From the NCBI RefSeq assembly GCF_000023585.1, contig NC_012914.1, positions 644,001 to 708,000 of the forward strand: a stretch of 64,000 nucleotides of DNA, written 5' to 3'. Of this stretch, positions 8,171-17,358 are shown piece by piece (position 1 is the first letter of the stretch; each line of letters begins with the position of its first letter). The position numbers and the translations under genes were made by a program. Under the pieces are notes generated by a model. It ran no database searches. It was not told the DNA's origin and saw only the letters and a list, made by a program, of their open reading frames with translations. Source of the DNA: Paenibacillus sp. JDR-2. Lineage in GTDB: Bacteria > Bacillota > Bacilli > Paenibacillales > Paenibacillaceae.

Positions 8171-9412
8171 TTAATAAGCCCCGACCTTCGGCAAGCTCTT
8201 GAAGTCTTGACCGGACGGGTTCTGGAAGACATGTAATCCAAATTCCGGCGCAACGGCCAGAACATGATCGAAGATATCCGATTGAACGCCTTCGTAGACG
8301 GCCCAGCTAATATCATTGGTGAAGGCATATATTTCGAGAGGCAGTCCATTCTCCGCTGGGGCGAGCTGTCTGACGATCCGCGTCATGCCTTTATGGATTT
8401 TTGGATGCTGTTCTACATAACGCTCAACATAAGCCCTGAACACGCCGATATTCGTCATGGCTCTGCCGTTCACCGAAACGGTAGGGTCAATCTCGTTTTC
8501 CAGGTTGTAATGAATGATCTCCCTTTCTTTATCAAGGATATATTCGCTCAGGAGATGAATTTTCTTGAATTTCTCAATCATTTCGGGCGTGCAAAAGGCG
8601 ATGCTGTTCATATCGATGTACACGGCTCGTTTAATGCGCCGGCCGCCGGCATCCTGCATGCCTCTCCAGTTCTTGAACGAATCCGAAATAAGGGCATACG
8701 AAGGGATGGTGGTGATCGTCTTATCGAAGTTCTGCACCTTGACGGTATGCAGCGAAATATCAATGATATCTCCGTCCGCTCCATACTTGGGCATTTCAAT
8801 CCAATCGCCTACTTGGACCATATCGTTAGTTGACAATTGAATGCCCGCAACCAGGCCAAGCAGCGAATCCTTAAAGATGAGCAGCATAACGGCGGACAAG
8901 GCGCCAATCCCGCTGATAAGAATAACGGGGCTTTCGCCGATCAGGTTCGAGATGGCCAGAATCCCGCCGATAATGAACAGAAAGATTTTGACTACCTGAA
9001 CGTATCCTTTGATGGGACGGCTCCGGGAAATATCGTAAGTTCTATAAATATCGTTAACCGCGTTAAGGAAAGCATCCAGCACCAGCAGGACCACGATAAT
9101 AAGATAGATCGTAATTCCCTTCAGAATAAGAGAATGGTAGGCTGAGAAGCTGAACGAGAAATAGTAAAGGATAATGGCAGGAACGATATGGGACAGCTTA
9201 TGAAACACTTTGCGATCCAGCAAATAATTGTCCCAGCGGTACCGGTTGTTCCGGATGTAATGGCTGACGATGCGAAGCACAACCTTTTTGGTTACAAAGT
9301 TGGCGGCTATGCTTACGATTCCCGCGATAATAACAATGGCAATGCTGGCAAGATAGACGGCTAGATTGGTGTTGACTCCTAAATCGACAAGCAAATCTTT
9401 AATATAATTCAT
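8171..9412 (-). CDS. MscS-family mechanosensitive channel, YbdG/MscM type
   Basis: This 413-residue membrane protein has several N-terminal helices and the conserved MscS pore-lining helix region (GIGALSAVMLLIFKDSLLGLVAGIQL). The beta-domain follows, with DMVQVGDWIEMPKYGADGDIIDISLHTVKVQNFD. The long C-terminal domain and the insertions match the YbdG/YnaI miniconductance group rather than the small MscS. It would open under membrane tension and protect against osmotic downshock. The start is supported by GAAGGAGGAG about 5 bases upstream. It stands alone. Confidence 0.87.
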   Translation of the reverse strand: MNYIKDLLVDLGVNTNLAVYLASIAIVIIAGIVSIAANFVTKKVVLRIVSHYIRNNRYRWDNYLLDRKVFHKLSHIVPAIILYYFSFSFSAYHSLILKGITIYLIIVVLLVLDAFLNAVNDIYRTYDISRSRPIKGYVQVVKIFLFIIGGILAISNLIGESPVILISGIGALSAVMLLIFKDSLLGLVAGIQLSTNDMVQVGDWIEMPKYGADGDIIDISLHTVKVQNFDKTITTIPSYALISDSFKNWRGMQDAGGRRIKRAVYIDMNSIAFCTPEMIEKFKKIHLLSEYILDKEREIIHYNLENEIDPTVSVNGRAMTNIGVFRAYVERYVEQHPKIHKGMTRIVRQLAPAENGLPLEIYAFTNDISWAVYEGVQSDIFDHVLAVAPEFGLHVFQNPSGQDFKSLPKVGAY

Positions 9413-9588
9413 TACTCCTCCTTCAATCCATAGAGCCCCTGGGGCTTTTCTATTAAACGATGGTACTGAAAGCCGGGCTTCCCGTCAACCTGTAGACATG
9501 CTTGAAAAATAATACAAATATTCGGTTTCTTCCTGCATTCATGCTGCCCCATCCCTATTGGTAGGATAGTGGAAAAGGAGGGCTCGCT

Positions 9589-10185
9589 ATGAAATTTCGT
9601 ACGAATCTGACGTTGGAAAACCGTAAGGTTATTCTTCTGCCTTTGCAGGCCGAGCACGTGAAGGAACTTGCCGGACTGCTTAGCGATCCGAGGGTCTGGG
9701 AGATGACCTGGCGGAGGAACAATACGGAGCAAGCGATCGAGTTGGCGCTTGAGTCCGCTCTGGTAAGCAGGGACGCGGGAACTCAGCTTCCGTTTGCAAT
9801 CATCGACAAAGCTAGTGGAAGCATGGTCGGGACAACCCGGCTTGGCGATCTGGACGCGAATAACCGGAACGTTGAAATCGGGTGGACATGGATGGCCCCG
9901 GATTTCTGGGGACAAGGAATAAACCCGGCCTGCAAGCTGCTGCTTCTTCAATATAGTTTCGAAGAGCTTGGCGTAATTCGGGTCCAATTCTCTGCCAGCG
10001 GCAGCAATCTGCGGTCGCAAAGAGCGCTGGAGAAGATTGGGGCAGTGAGAGAGGGCGTACTTCGAAGGCATCGAGTGGATGCGACGGATGGCGGAACGGT
10101 TCATGATAACGTGTTTTATAGCATTTTGGAGGAGGAGTGGCCTCTTGTTAGAGAGAAGCTTCTTCATGAAATGAATCTATTTTAA
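9589..10185 (+). CDS. GNAT N-acetyltransferase, RimJ/RimL-like
   Basis: A 198-residue protein of the Acetyltransf_3 type: a basic start (RTNLTLENRKVILLPL), the VEIGWTWMAPDFWGQGINPACKLLLLQYSFEELG acetyl-CoA segment, and SASGSNLRSQRALEKIGAVREGVLRRH near the C-terminus. The family acetylates ribosomal protein N-termini, small amines or antibiotics. The canonical QGxGxA-type loop is QGINPA here, so a glycine is lost. The AAAAGGAGGG ribosome site fixes the start. It stands alone, divergent from the channel gene. Confidence 0.82.
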   Translation: MKFRTNLTLENRKVILLPLQAEHVKELAGLLSDPRVWEMTWRRNNTEQAIELALESALVSRDAGTQLPFAIIDKASGSMVGTTRLGDLDANNRNVEIGWTWMAPDFWGQGINPACKLLLLQYSFEELGVIRVQFSASGSNLRSQRALEKIGAVREGVLRRHRVDATDGGTVHDNVFYSILEEEWPLVREKLLHEMNLF

Positions 10186-10205
10186 TATAATGAATATATT
10201 TTATT

Positions 10206-10235
10206 TTGACATATTAGTTTAATGCGTAATATATT
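10206..10235 (+). promoter_or_regulatory. Candidate sigma-A promoter for the enolase-superfamily gene
   Basis: TTGACA at 10206-10211 is followed after 17-18 bases by ATATAT/TATATT at 10229-10235 in an A/T-rich spacer 46 bases before the gene start. Confidence 0.5.
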
Positions 10236-10280
10236 GGATGGAGTTGGAACTATCCCTTAAGTAATAGGAGTGAAACGACG

Positions 10281-11432
10281 ATGAATCTATCTCTTATTCA
10301 GCCTGAATGGAAAGTAGAAAAGATCGAGGTTGCAACTCTTACGGGCGAGCGCGCGAGAAACGCGGGTTCAAACGGCAGGCTTGGCAATCACGGCAAGCAT
10401 TGCTCGGTCCGTATCGCCCGCCTTACGATTGACGGGGACACGGGGTTTGGTCACACGGGATCGATGACGGAGGAGCTCGCGGAAGCCGTTCTAGGAATGA
10501 GGCTTATAGATCTGTTTGATTTGAACGGCAGAATCCTTGAGCCTTACCGCATTCCGCTCGAATACCCGATTCTGGACTGGCTGGGACGCAGACTAAATAC
10601 CCCGGTGTATGAATTGGTGTCCGCGGTTAACCGTGCTCCGGGATCTCCTCTAGTCGTCCCTTGCTATGATACCTCTCTCTATTTTGACGACTTGCACTTG
10701 GCAAATGAGCGGGATGCGGTCGCGCTGCTAAAAGAAGAGGCTGCCCAAGGCTTCTCCAAAGGCCACCGCAACTTCAAGATTAAAGTTGGCCGCGGCGGCA
10801 GACATATGCCTGTGCTGGAAGGAACGAAGCGGGATATCGCCATTATTCATGGCGTCGCCGAGATTGCCGGACCTGAAGGAAAGATTATGATTGATGCCAA
10901 CAACGCGTATAATCTCAATTTGACCAAGGAAGTGCTGGCAGCCGTCCAAGATGTGAATCTGCATTGGATTGAAGAGGCTTTCCACGAGGACGATGCCTTG
11001 TATGCCGACCTGAAGGCATGGCTCCGGGAACGCGGGCAGAATGTACTTATTGCCGACGGAGAAGGGCTTGCGTCTCCTCATCTGGTAAGCTGGGCGAAAA
11101 AAGGCCTTGTTGACGTGCTGCAATACGATGTTATTTATCCGGGCTTTACGCATTGGCTGGAGCTTGGCGCGGAGCTTGACCAAGCTGGACTTCGGTCGGC
11201 GCCGCATTGCTACGGCAATGCATACGGCATTTATGCGCTTGGGCATATTGCGGCTGCGATTAACAACTTTGAGTTTGTCGAATACGACGATATTGCAATA
11301 GAAGGAATGGACACGTCCGCTTACCGGGTGGAAGACGGCAAGTTCTATGTACCGGAAAAGGCGGGCTTTGGCCTCGAATTTGAAGGGGAGCTGTTTGCAA
11401 GACAGGTTCTGGAGAACGGCTGGAGCCGTTAA
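10281..11432 (+). CDS. Mandelate racemase/enolase-superfamily enzyme
   Basis: This 383-residue protein has the superfamily layout: an N-terminal capping domain (1-130) and a barrel domain. Catalytic KIK lies at 166-168. Metal ligands are D205 (MIDANNAY), E231 (WIEEAF) and E261 (ADGEG). A late SAPHCYGN near 307-312 puts a histidine where the second base usually sits. The family abstracts an alpha-proton from a carboxylate, typically a sugar acid dehydratase or racemase. Substrate unknown. It is monocistronic, with its own promoter and terminator. Confidence 0.83.
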   Translation: MNLSLIQPEWKVEKIEVATLTGERARNAGSNGRLGNHGKHCSVRIARLTIDGDTGFGHTGSMTEELAEAVLGMRLIDLFDLNGRILEPYRIPLEYPILDWLGRRLNTPVYELVSAVNRAPGSPLVVPCYDTSLYFDDLHLANERDAVALLKEEAAQGFSKGHRNFKIKVGRGGRHMPVLEGTKRDIAIIHGVAEIAGPEGKIMIDANNAYNLNLTKEVLAAVQDVNLHWIEEAFHEDDALYADLKAWLRERGQNVLIADGEGLASPHLVSWAKKGLVDVLQYDVIYPGFTHWLELGAELDQAGLRSAPHCYGNAYGIYALGHIAAAINNFEFVEYDDIAIEGMDTSAYRVEDGKFYVPEKAGFGLEFEGELFARQVLENGWSR

Positions 11433-11447
11433 CTCCCGTCGTCCAAA

Positions 11448-11488
11448 AGATCAGTGCCGCTAGCTTTTGCGGCTCTGGTCTTTTTTTG
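11448..11488 (+). terminator. Intrinsic terminator
   Basis: An imperfect stem AGATCAGTGCCGC / GCGGCTCTGGTCT is followed by a run of seven Ts. Confidence 0.8.
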
Positions 11489-11586
11489 TAAGCAAGCCAC
11501 TTTAAAGTGCCGTCTTACGGCTTCGGAGAAAATGGAATAAGGTTATCTCATGGAACTTCCAAATTCAAGGAAAGAAGGAACGGAAC

Positions 11587-12516
11587 ATGAAGATGCCTGA
11601 AGCGACAAAACGATTTTTGGAGGATATCGCGGGTTTCCCGCCGCTGCACTTGCTGTCGCCCGAAGAGATCAGAAAGGTTGTTGTGGCTAACGCTATCTCC
11701 GATCGCGTTGAGTTGGCCGGGACGGAGGATATTACGCTGGAGGGGCCGCATGGTCCGCTTCCCGTAAGAATTTATCGTCCTTCCAACCGTCCTGCGCTGC
11801 CGGCGATTGTGTTCTTCCATGGGGGAGGATTCGTGTTTAACCGGATGGGTCATTATGATCCGATGTGCGGCAAGCTGGCCGCTGCTACAGATCATGCCGT
11901 AATCTCCGTCGATTATCGCTTGGCTCCCGAGCATAAATTTCCCGTACCCGTAGAAGAAGCCGTCTATGCGGCGGAGTGGGTGTATCGGCAGGCTTCATCG
12001 CTAGGGCTGGATCCGGAGAGAATTGCCGTAGCCGGAGAAAGCGTCGGGGGCAACCTGGCCGCCATTGTGGCACAGCAGGCAGTAAGCAGGGGAACGTTCT
12101 CCGTTGCGGCTCAGATCCTGCTATGCCCGTTGACGGACTGGGCGGGTGATTATGCCTCGAAGCGTATATACGGCGAGGGATATTTCCTCGATTCGGCTCT
12201 GCTCGAATATTGCGCGGGACATTATTTGAACTCCGATGTTGACCGAGCGAACCCGCTCGCTTCACCGCTTTATGGAGACACCGCCGGCGTGGCGCCGGCA
12301 ATCGTAGTGACGGCGGAATACGATCCTTTGCGAGATGAAGGGGAGTTATACAGCCAGCGGCTTATCGCAAGCGGGGCCGAGGTGACGCATAAGCGTTATG
12401 CCGGTATGATCCATTTGTTTTATGCCCTGACGGACGTGTTTGAGGATGGGCATGATGTATATGCGTTAATTAATCAGGTGCTTGGAAGATTGTATAAGGG
12501 AACGATTGCTAGTTGA
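11587..12516 (+). CDS. Alpha/beta hydrolase, hormone-sensitive-lipase-like esterase
   Basis: A 309-residue esterase of the HSL/family IV group. HGGG at 78-81 forms the oxyanion hole. GESVGG has the nucleophile S152. The acid is in the AEYDPLRDEG segment, and the histidine is in the GMIHLFY segment. Family members hydrolyse short-chain esters. No signal peptide is present. The convergent HxlR gene begins only 14 bases beyond the stop, with no terminator that I can see between them. Confidence 0.88.
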   Translation: MKMPEATKRFLEDIAGFPPLHLLSPEEIRKVVVANAISDRVELAGTEDITLEGPHGPLPVRIYRPSNRPALPAIVFFHGGGFVFNRMGHYDPMCGKLAAATDHAVISVDYRLAPEHKFPVPVEEAVYAAEWVYRQASSLGLDPERIAVAGESVGGNLAAIVAQQAVSRGTFSVAAQILLCPLTDWAGDYASKRIYGEGYFLDSALLEYCAGHYLNSDVDRANPLASPLYGDTAGVAPAIVVTAEYDPLRDEGELYSQRLIASGAEVTHKRYAGMIHLFYALTDVFEDGHDVYALINQVLGRLYKGTIAS

Positions 12517-12530
12517 GCTGCTGCCGGGTC

Positions 12531-12893
12531 TTAAGAAGTGATGGCGTCGAAAGCTTTTCTTGCTCTTAGCACGGAATCGTAATGGGCGTCCGTCCATTGA
12601 TGCAGAATCCGCATCGGGCCAATCAAGGTTTGGCCAAGGGGCGTCAGCTCGTATTCTACGGTAGGCGGGACTGTCGGATGAACATACCGCACGACAAGAC
12701 CGTCCCTCTCCAGCTGGCGCAGCGTCTGGGTGAGCATCTTTTGCGTGACGCCCTCCACCCGTCTTTTCAGATCGCTGTAACGCCTTTTGCCCGATTCCAG
12801 CTCGTAAAAAACAAGCACCGTCCATTTGCTTGAGACAATTTCCAAGGCGCGTCTGTAATGGCAGGGAGACTCCATCTCTTCGAATTCATTCAT
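12531..12893 (-). CDS. HxlR-family transcriptional regulator
   Basis: A 120-residue winged-helix protein with the HxlR signature: CHYRRALEIVSSKWTVLVFYELESGKRRYSDLKRRVEGVTQKMLTQTLRQLERDGLV split across helices and wing. The cysteine near the N-terminus is the redox or quinone-sensing position in several HxlR proteins. I chose the ATG at 12893 because GGAGTGATT precedes it; a longer frame from 12938 lacks a ribosome site. It may act on a gene outside the tail-to-tail esterase. Confidence 0.83.
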   Translation of the reverse strand: MNEFEEMESPCHYRRALEIVSSKWTVLVFYELESGKRRYSDLKRRVEGVTQKMLTQTLRQLERDGLVVRYVHPTVPPTVEYELTPLGQTLIGPMRILHQWTDAHYDSVLRARKAFDAITS

Positions 12894-13037
12894 ACCAATC
12901 ACTCCTGTCTGTCGGAATACGGTCATGATCATTGACAAAGCTTATATCCTGTAATATATTGATTCCCTCTTCGGATGGAAACACCTGTTAGCGATTATTT
13001 AAGAATATATAAACGAACGGACGGGCGGTAGATACCC

Positions 13038-13946
13038 ATGAAGCTGGAGCGCTTGATCTCCATTATCTATAAGCTGCTGAATAACGACGTGCTGCCGGCC
13101 AATGCGCTGGCTGAGGAGTTTCAGGTATCCCAGAGAACGATTTACCGGGATATTGACGTCATCTGCGCGGCGGGCTTTCCGGTTGTCTCTTATCAGGGTA
13201 ACAAGGGCGGCTTTGGCATGCTGGAAGGCTTCAAGATGGATAAAAGCCTGCTTGGCTCCTATGACGTAAATGCCCTGGTGACGGTGCTTAAAGGACTTTC
13301 GACCGTGTTTGAAGACGAGCGCGCGCAAGGGACAATCGAGAGGCTGCAAACTGTCGGAACCGAGCAGCGGACTCCAAGTCTAGCCGTAGATTTCGAGACG
13401 CGCAGATCGGATCCGGAGACGCTGCCTTTATTGCGCGCGGCGATTACAGAGCGGAAAGTGATCCGGTTCGACTACATTAACGCGAAGAATGAACGGACCA
13501 CCCGCGAGCTGGAGCCGGTCAGGCTTCACTTCAAATACGGCAGCTGGTATATTTACGGCTATTGCTTGACGCGCTGCGATTATCGGGAGTTCCGGTTATC
13601 CCGCATGGTGGAGGCACTGCAGACGGAGCGCTGCTTTGAGCCGCATAAGGAGGTGCCGGAGGAAGCTGGCCCTTCTGTCGGGGATTCGAGTCTGGTTGAG
13701 GATGTCGTTGTTAGAGTAGGGCCGGAAGCCTTGGCGGATGCGATGGATCATTTCGGCTACGTCCCGAAGACGTTTCATTCCGATGGCGGCATGACGATGC
13801 GGATTCCCGTCTATAAGCCGGCTGAGGCAGCCTGGTTATGGTCGATTCTGCTTGGCTTTGGCAGCGGCGCGGAAGTGCTTGAGCCCTTGGAACTTCGGGC
13901 CGTCATGAAAAAGCAGCTGCAAATGACGCTAAACCTTTACGAGTAG
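13038..13946 (+). CDS. YafY-type HTH and WYL-domain regulator
   Basis: This 302-residue regulator has an N-terminal HTH_11 domain (KLERLISIIYKLLNN, AEEFQVSQRTIYRDIDVI), a spacer, and a WYL domain near residues 135-210 (IRFDYINAKNER, GSWYIYGYC, YREFRLSRMVEAL). WYL domains bind nucleotides or single-stranded nucleic acid. A DinB-family gene follows after 70 bases, behind a hairpin. This regulator/DinB-type enzyme pairing is recurrent in Bacillales. Confidence 0.85.
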   Translation: MKLERLISIIYKLLNNDVLPANALAEEFQVSQRTIYRDIDVICAAGFPVVSYQGNKGGFGMLEGFKMDKSLLGSYDVNALVTVLKGLSTVFEDERAQGTIERLQTVGTEQRTPSLAVDFETRRSDPETLPLLRAAITERKVIRFDYINAKNERTTRELEPVRLHFKYGSWYIYGYCLTRCDYREFRLSRMVEALQTERCFEPHKEVPEEAGPSVGDSSLVEDVVVRVGPEALADAMDHFGYVPKTFHSDGGMTMRIPVYKPAEAAWLWSILLGFGSGAEVLEPLELRAVMKKQLQMTLNLYE

Positions 13947-13977
13947 TATGACACACTGTTGTCATACTACTTTTTTT
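13943..13977 (+). terminator. Hairpin terminator overlapping the WYL regulator stop
   Basis: GTAGTATGACA (13943-13953) and TGTCATACTAC (13960-13970) pair perfectly and are followed by seven Ts. The stem includes the stop codon. It separates the regulator from the DinB gene. Confidence 0.75.
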
Positions 13978-14016
13978 ATACTGGGTACATAACCAGTCAA
14001 AAGGAGTCGATGAATC

Positions 14017-14541
14017 ATGAAAAATTATCCGGCGGAAATCTTGAACTACCACTTTTGGGCGAACCAAACCATTCTGGGGAGAATCAAGGAGCTGCCGCCC
14101 GCTGTGCTGCATCAGGAAGTGAATAGCTCTTATCCAACGCTTGCTCATGCTCTGAATCATATTTATGCGGTAGATAAAATGTGGTATTTGGTGCTATCGG
14201 GAACGGATATGGGAACGGCGCTGCAGGAATGCATGCCGTTAAGCGGCCGTATTCTGGGGACGGTGGACGACTACATTCAGCTCTTTGCCGAGCTGGCAGG
14301 TCAATTCAAAGAGTGGCTCGGAAGCGGGTCGGATGCGGAACAGGTTATTACGCTTAACAATCCCTATGCCGGAGTCCGCGAGACAAGTTTAGCTGAAATT
14401 ATGCTGCATACCGCTAATCACGGGACCTATCACCGGGGCAATGTATCTACGATGCTGCGCCAGCTAGGTTATGCCTCCACGATGACCGACTACATTCTTT
14501 ATTTGTACCGGCAGCCTGAGACGGTAACAGCCGTTTCGTAG
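14017..14541 (+). CDS. DinB/YfiT-family metalloprotein
   Basis: A 174-residue four-helix-bundle protein. Metal-ligand histidines are seen in LAHALNHIYAVDKMW and in HTANHGTYHRG near residue 130-140. The DinB superfamily includes thiol S-transferases using bacillithiol or mycothiol, and many uncharacterised members. AAAAGGAGTCG precedes the ATG. It is probably independently expressed, since a terminator precedes it. Confidence 0.83.
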   Translation: MKNYPAEILNYHFWANQTILGRIKELPPAVLHQEVNSSYPTLAHALNHIYAVDKMWYLVLSGTDMGTALQECMPLSGRILGTVDDYIQLFAELAGQFKEWLGSGSDAEQVITLNNPYAGVRETSLAEIMLHTANHGTYHRGNVSTMLRQLGYASTMTDYILYLYRQPETVTAVS

Positions 14542-14562
14542 AATTTGATTATTAACTTGAAG

Positions 14563-14607
14563 ATCGCCTATCCGTCTGAGCTGTCCGGCTTGGCGATAGG
14601 CGATTTG
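14563..14607. terminator. Probable bidirectional terminator
   Basis: ATCGCCTATC (14563-14572) pairs with GATAGGCGAT (14595-14604) between the convergent dinB-like and dehydrogenase genes, followed by TTGTCGTTT. Confidence 0.6.
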
Positions 14608-14611
14608 TCGT

Positions 14612-15580
14612 TTAACTAGAAACATGAAGGATGACATTGCCTTTTTTGCGTCCGGTCTCGACATACCGGTGTGCCTCAATCGTTTGTTCAAGCGGATAGC
14701 GCCGGTCGATGACCGATTTGATTTTTTCGGCTTCGAAAAGCTCTTTGAGAAAAGCCAGATTCTCTTTCTTCTGCTTGAGGCCGGCAGCGGTAAAGATCGC
14801 TTTCTTGCCGCGGGACCTCGAAGTCCAAAGCATGGACAGCATAGCTCCACCGGTGGGGACGGTAGAAAGATAGATGCCTTGCGGCGTAAGGGAGCCTTTG
14901 CACTCGGGGTAAGTACGCTTGCCTACCGCATCAAAAATAACGTCATAGGTCTGGTCGCCCCGAGTGAAATCCTCCTTGGTATAATCGATAACCGTGTCTG
15001 CCCCCAAAGACTTCGCCAATTCAAAGTTGCGGCTGCTGCATACGCCGGTTACTTCGGCCCCGTAATACTTGGCAAGCTGCAGGGCGTAAGCGCCAACCGC
15101 TCCGGATGCGCCGTTAATAAGCACCTTTTGCCCCGTTTGAATTTTGGCGTGATCCCGAAGAAAGATTAAGGCCGTTAAGGCTCCGTCGCATAGACCGGCG
15201 GCTTCATCGTAAGCCGCATTGTTTGGTTTAAGAAATACCGGCTGGTTCTCGGGCAAACAGACGTATTCAGCGTAAGTTCCGAAGCGATGGGGGCTAATGC
15301 CGAATACCTGATCGCCTTTCTTAAACAGCGTTACATCCTTGCCGACCGAATCAACCTCGCCGGCAAACTCGACGCCCAGAATAGGGTGCTTGGGGTTTCT
15401 CAGTCCATATAGAAAACGAATGAAAAAAGGATCCGCTCTCCGGAAGGAGCAGTCTGAGGGGGTTACGACGGCCGCATATACTTTTACCCGTATTTCTTGC
15501 TCCTTGGGATCGGGGATCTCTACATCCTTAAATCGAAGAACCTCCGGCGTTCCGTATTTCTCGCATACGATGGCTTTCAT
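14612..15580 (-). CDS. NAD(P)-dependent alcohol dehydrogenase / quinone oxidoreductase family
   Basis: A 322-residue medium-chain dehydrogenase. A GroES-like N-terminal domain (GVEFAGEVDSVGKDVTLFKKGDQVFG) precedes a Rossmann domain with LINGASGAVGAYALQLAKYYGAEVTGVCSS. The cysteine zinc ligands of true alcohol dehydrogenases are missing, so it belongs with the zinc-less quinone/enone reductases. AAGGGGG precedes the ATG. It would reduce an enone or quinone using NADPH; substrate unknown. Confidence 0.85.
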   Translation of the reverse strand: MKAIVCEKYGTPEVLRFKDVEIPDPKEQEIRVKVYAAVVTPSDCSFRRADPFFIRFLYGLRNPKHPILGVEFAGEVDSVGKDVTLFKKGDQVFGISPHRFGTYAEYVCLPENQPVFLKPNNAAYDEAAGLCDGALTALIFLRDHAKIQTGQKVLINGASGAVGAYALQLAKYYGAEVTGVCSSRNFELAKSLGADTVIDYTKEDFTRGDQTYDVIFDAVGKRTYPECKGSLTPQGIYLSTVPTGGAMLSMLWTSRSRGKKAIFTAAGLKQKKENLAFLKELFEAEKIKSVIDRRYPLEQTIEAHRYVETGRKKGNVILHVSS

Positions 15581-15889
15581 AAAAATTCCCCCTTAGTTGT
15601 TTTTTACCAAGTTTATGCACAATGTAAATCAAAGTATTCTTTATGTCAAGTTAACTTTACACTTATGGACTGGGAAGAAAATTAGTTACCTTTACTTCCG
15701 TGGGATTGGAATATCATCTTATATTTTCTTTCAGCATAGAACATCCATAAATGTAACATATATTGTTAATTTAATGATATAAACTACAAGTATGAAGGGG
15801 GTTCTATCCAAGAAATTTGCCGAATTTCATCGAAAAGTGTCCTTTAGAAACCAATTAATGAGACGAATTTCCTCATTTTCTAATTTTAA
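15581..15889. other. Intergenic region upstream of urtA, no gene seen
   Basis: A/T-rich spacer without a credible ORF or ribosome site. It contains TGTCA-N8-TTACA at 15644-15661, one base longer than the GlnR/TnrA consensus spacing. I see no other structure before the urtA promoter. Confidence 0.4.
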
Positions 15890-15906
15890 TGTCATGTATA
15901 TTGACG
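15890..15906 (+). promoter_or_regulatory. GlnR/TnrA-like nitrogen box
   Basis: TGTCATGTATATTGACG matches TGTNA-N7-TNACA with a single mismatch in the last base. It overlaps the -35 element of the urtA promoter. Nitrogen control of urea uptake fits; which factor binds is inferred. Confidence 0.45.
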
Positions 15907-15930
15907 CGAAGATTTGGCCGCCCCTATAAT
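15901..15930 (+). promoter_or_regulatory. Sigma-A promoter of urtA
   Basis: TTGACG at 15901-15906 and a perfect TATAAT at 15925-15930, 18 bases apart, lie about 73 bases before the urtA start. Confidence 0.7.
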
Positions 15931-16002
15931 GAGGTTGCGAACAATGGTAACACATTCCAATTAAATGTTCGTAATTAGAAAGAAGAACTGGGGAGTGGAG
16001 AG

Positions 16003-17256
16003 ATGAAAAAGAAATGGTTTTATCAGACGGGGCTTGTTGCGGTTGTGCTTAGCATGCTGCTTGCAGCCTGCGGCAACAACAATGAGAAACCGGCATCCAC
16101 GACAACCGAGAGCAGTGGGGCAGAAGCTTCAGGAGATACGATTAAGGTAGGGGTCCTGCATTCCTTAAGCGGTACGATGGCGATCAGCGAAGTATCCGTT
16201 CGCGATGCGGAAATGATGGCGATTGAGGAAATTAACGCAGCAGGCGGCGTGCTTGGCAAGAAGATCGAAGCGATTCAGGAGGATGGCGCATCCGACTGGC
16301 CGACCTTTGCCGAGAAGGCGCGCAAGCTGCTCTCCGAAGATAAAGTCGCAACGGTATTCGGAGGATGGACGTCCTCCAGCCGCAAAGCGATGAAGCCGGT
16401 GTTCGAGGAGCTTAACGGACTGCTCTGGTACCCGGTGCAATACGAAGGTCTCGAAGCTTCCCCTAACATCTTCTATACAGGCGCTACAACGAACCAGCAG
16501 ATCGTTCCGGCCGTTGACTGGCTGCTTGAGAACCGCGGCAAGAAGTTCTACCTGCTTGGCTCGGACTACGTCTTCCCTCGTACGGCAAACCTGATCATCA
16601 AAGAGCAATTAAAGGCAAAAGGCGGCGAAATGGTCGGAGAGGAATATACGCCGCTTGGCCATACCGACTACAGCACGATTATAAGCAAAATCAAAGAAGC
16701 AAAGCCGGACGTTGTGTTTAACACGCTTAACGGCGACAGCAACGTGGCCTTCTTCAAGCAGCTGAAGGATGCGGGCATTTCGGCGAAGGATATTACTACG
16801 CTGTCCGTATCGGTAGCGGAAGAAGAAATCCGCGGGATCGGCGTAGACGTGCTGCAAGGGCATCTGGCGGCATGGAACTACTATCAAACAACGGATACCC
16901 CGGCGAACAAGACGTTTGTCGAGAATTATAAGAAGAAATACGGCGAGGACCGCGTGACGGCTGACCCGATTGAAGCAGGCTACACCGCGGTATACCTGTG
17001 GAAGGCTGCCGTGGAGAAGGCAGGCTCGACCGACGTGGATAAAGTCAAAGCGGCAGCGAAGGATCTCGAGTGGGATGCTCCGGAAGGCAAAGTAAAGATT
17101 GACGGCGAGAACCAGCATATTTACAAAACGGTCCGGATCGGCGAGGTGCAGGCGGACGGACAGTTCAAAGAGCTGTGGAACTCCGGAGATGCAGTAATGC
17201 CGGATCCGTTCCTGAAAGGCTACGACTGGGCAGCAAGCATTAAGCCAACTGATTAA
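16003..17256 (+). CDS. urtA: Urea ABC transporter substrate-binding lipoprotein
   Basis: This 417-residue protein has a lipoprotein signal (basic start, hydrophobic stretch, LAAC with C23). The mature part matches Urt[26 protein letters not shown], then [18 protein letters not shown] and [22 protein letters not shown]. These are the diagnostic segments that separate UrtA from leucine/isoleucine-binding proteins. It captures urea (or short-chain amides) outside the membrane for UrtBCDE. It is first in the operon, and a partial terminator after it probably gives more binding protein than permease. Confidence 0.93.
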   Translation: MKKKWFYQTGLVAVVLSMLLAACGNNNEKPASTTTESSGAEASGDTIKVGVLHSLSGTMAISEVSVRDAEMMAIEEINAAGGVLGKKIEAIQEDGASDWPTFAEKARKLLSEDKVATVFGGWTSSSRKAMKPVFEELNGLLWYPVQYEGLEASPNIFYTGATTNQQIVPAVDWLLENRGKKFYLLGSDYVFPRTANLIIKEQLKAKGGEMVGEEYTPLGHTDYSTIISKIKEAKPDVVFNTLNGDSNVAFFKQLKDAGISAKDITTLSVSVAEEEIRGIGVDVLQGHLAAWNYYQTTDTPANKTFVENYKKKYGEDRVTADPIEAGYTAVYLWKAAVEKAGSTDVDKVKAAAKDLEWDAPEGKVKIDGENQHIYKTVRIGEVQADGQFKELWNSGDAVMPDPFLKGYDWAASIKPTD

Positions 17257-17289
17257 TAAGCGGAAGTAAGCCGAACAGCAAGGATGAAG

Positions 17290-17331
17290 GGAGAGTATTC
17301 GACAGAGTTAGGCTTCGGATACTCTCCTTTT
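17290..17331 (+). terminator. Attenuator/terminator between urtA and urtB
   Basis: GGAGAGTATTCG (17290-17301) pairs with CGGATACTCTCC (17316-17327), followed by TTTT. Being inside the operon, it likely sets the ratio of binding protein to transporter. Confidence 0.7.
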
Positions 17332-17358
17332 GCATAACCCCGAAGGAGTTGAAGGCAT

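Noticed and set aside
9433-9449. AGCCCCTGGGGCT followed by TTTT before the GNAT gene
   Set aside because: The palindrome leaves almost no loop, and no plus-strand gene lies before it to terminate; taken as chance or an mscS leader element.
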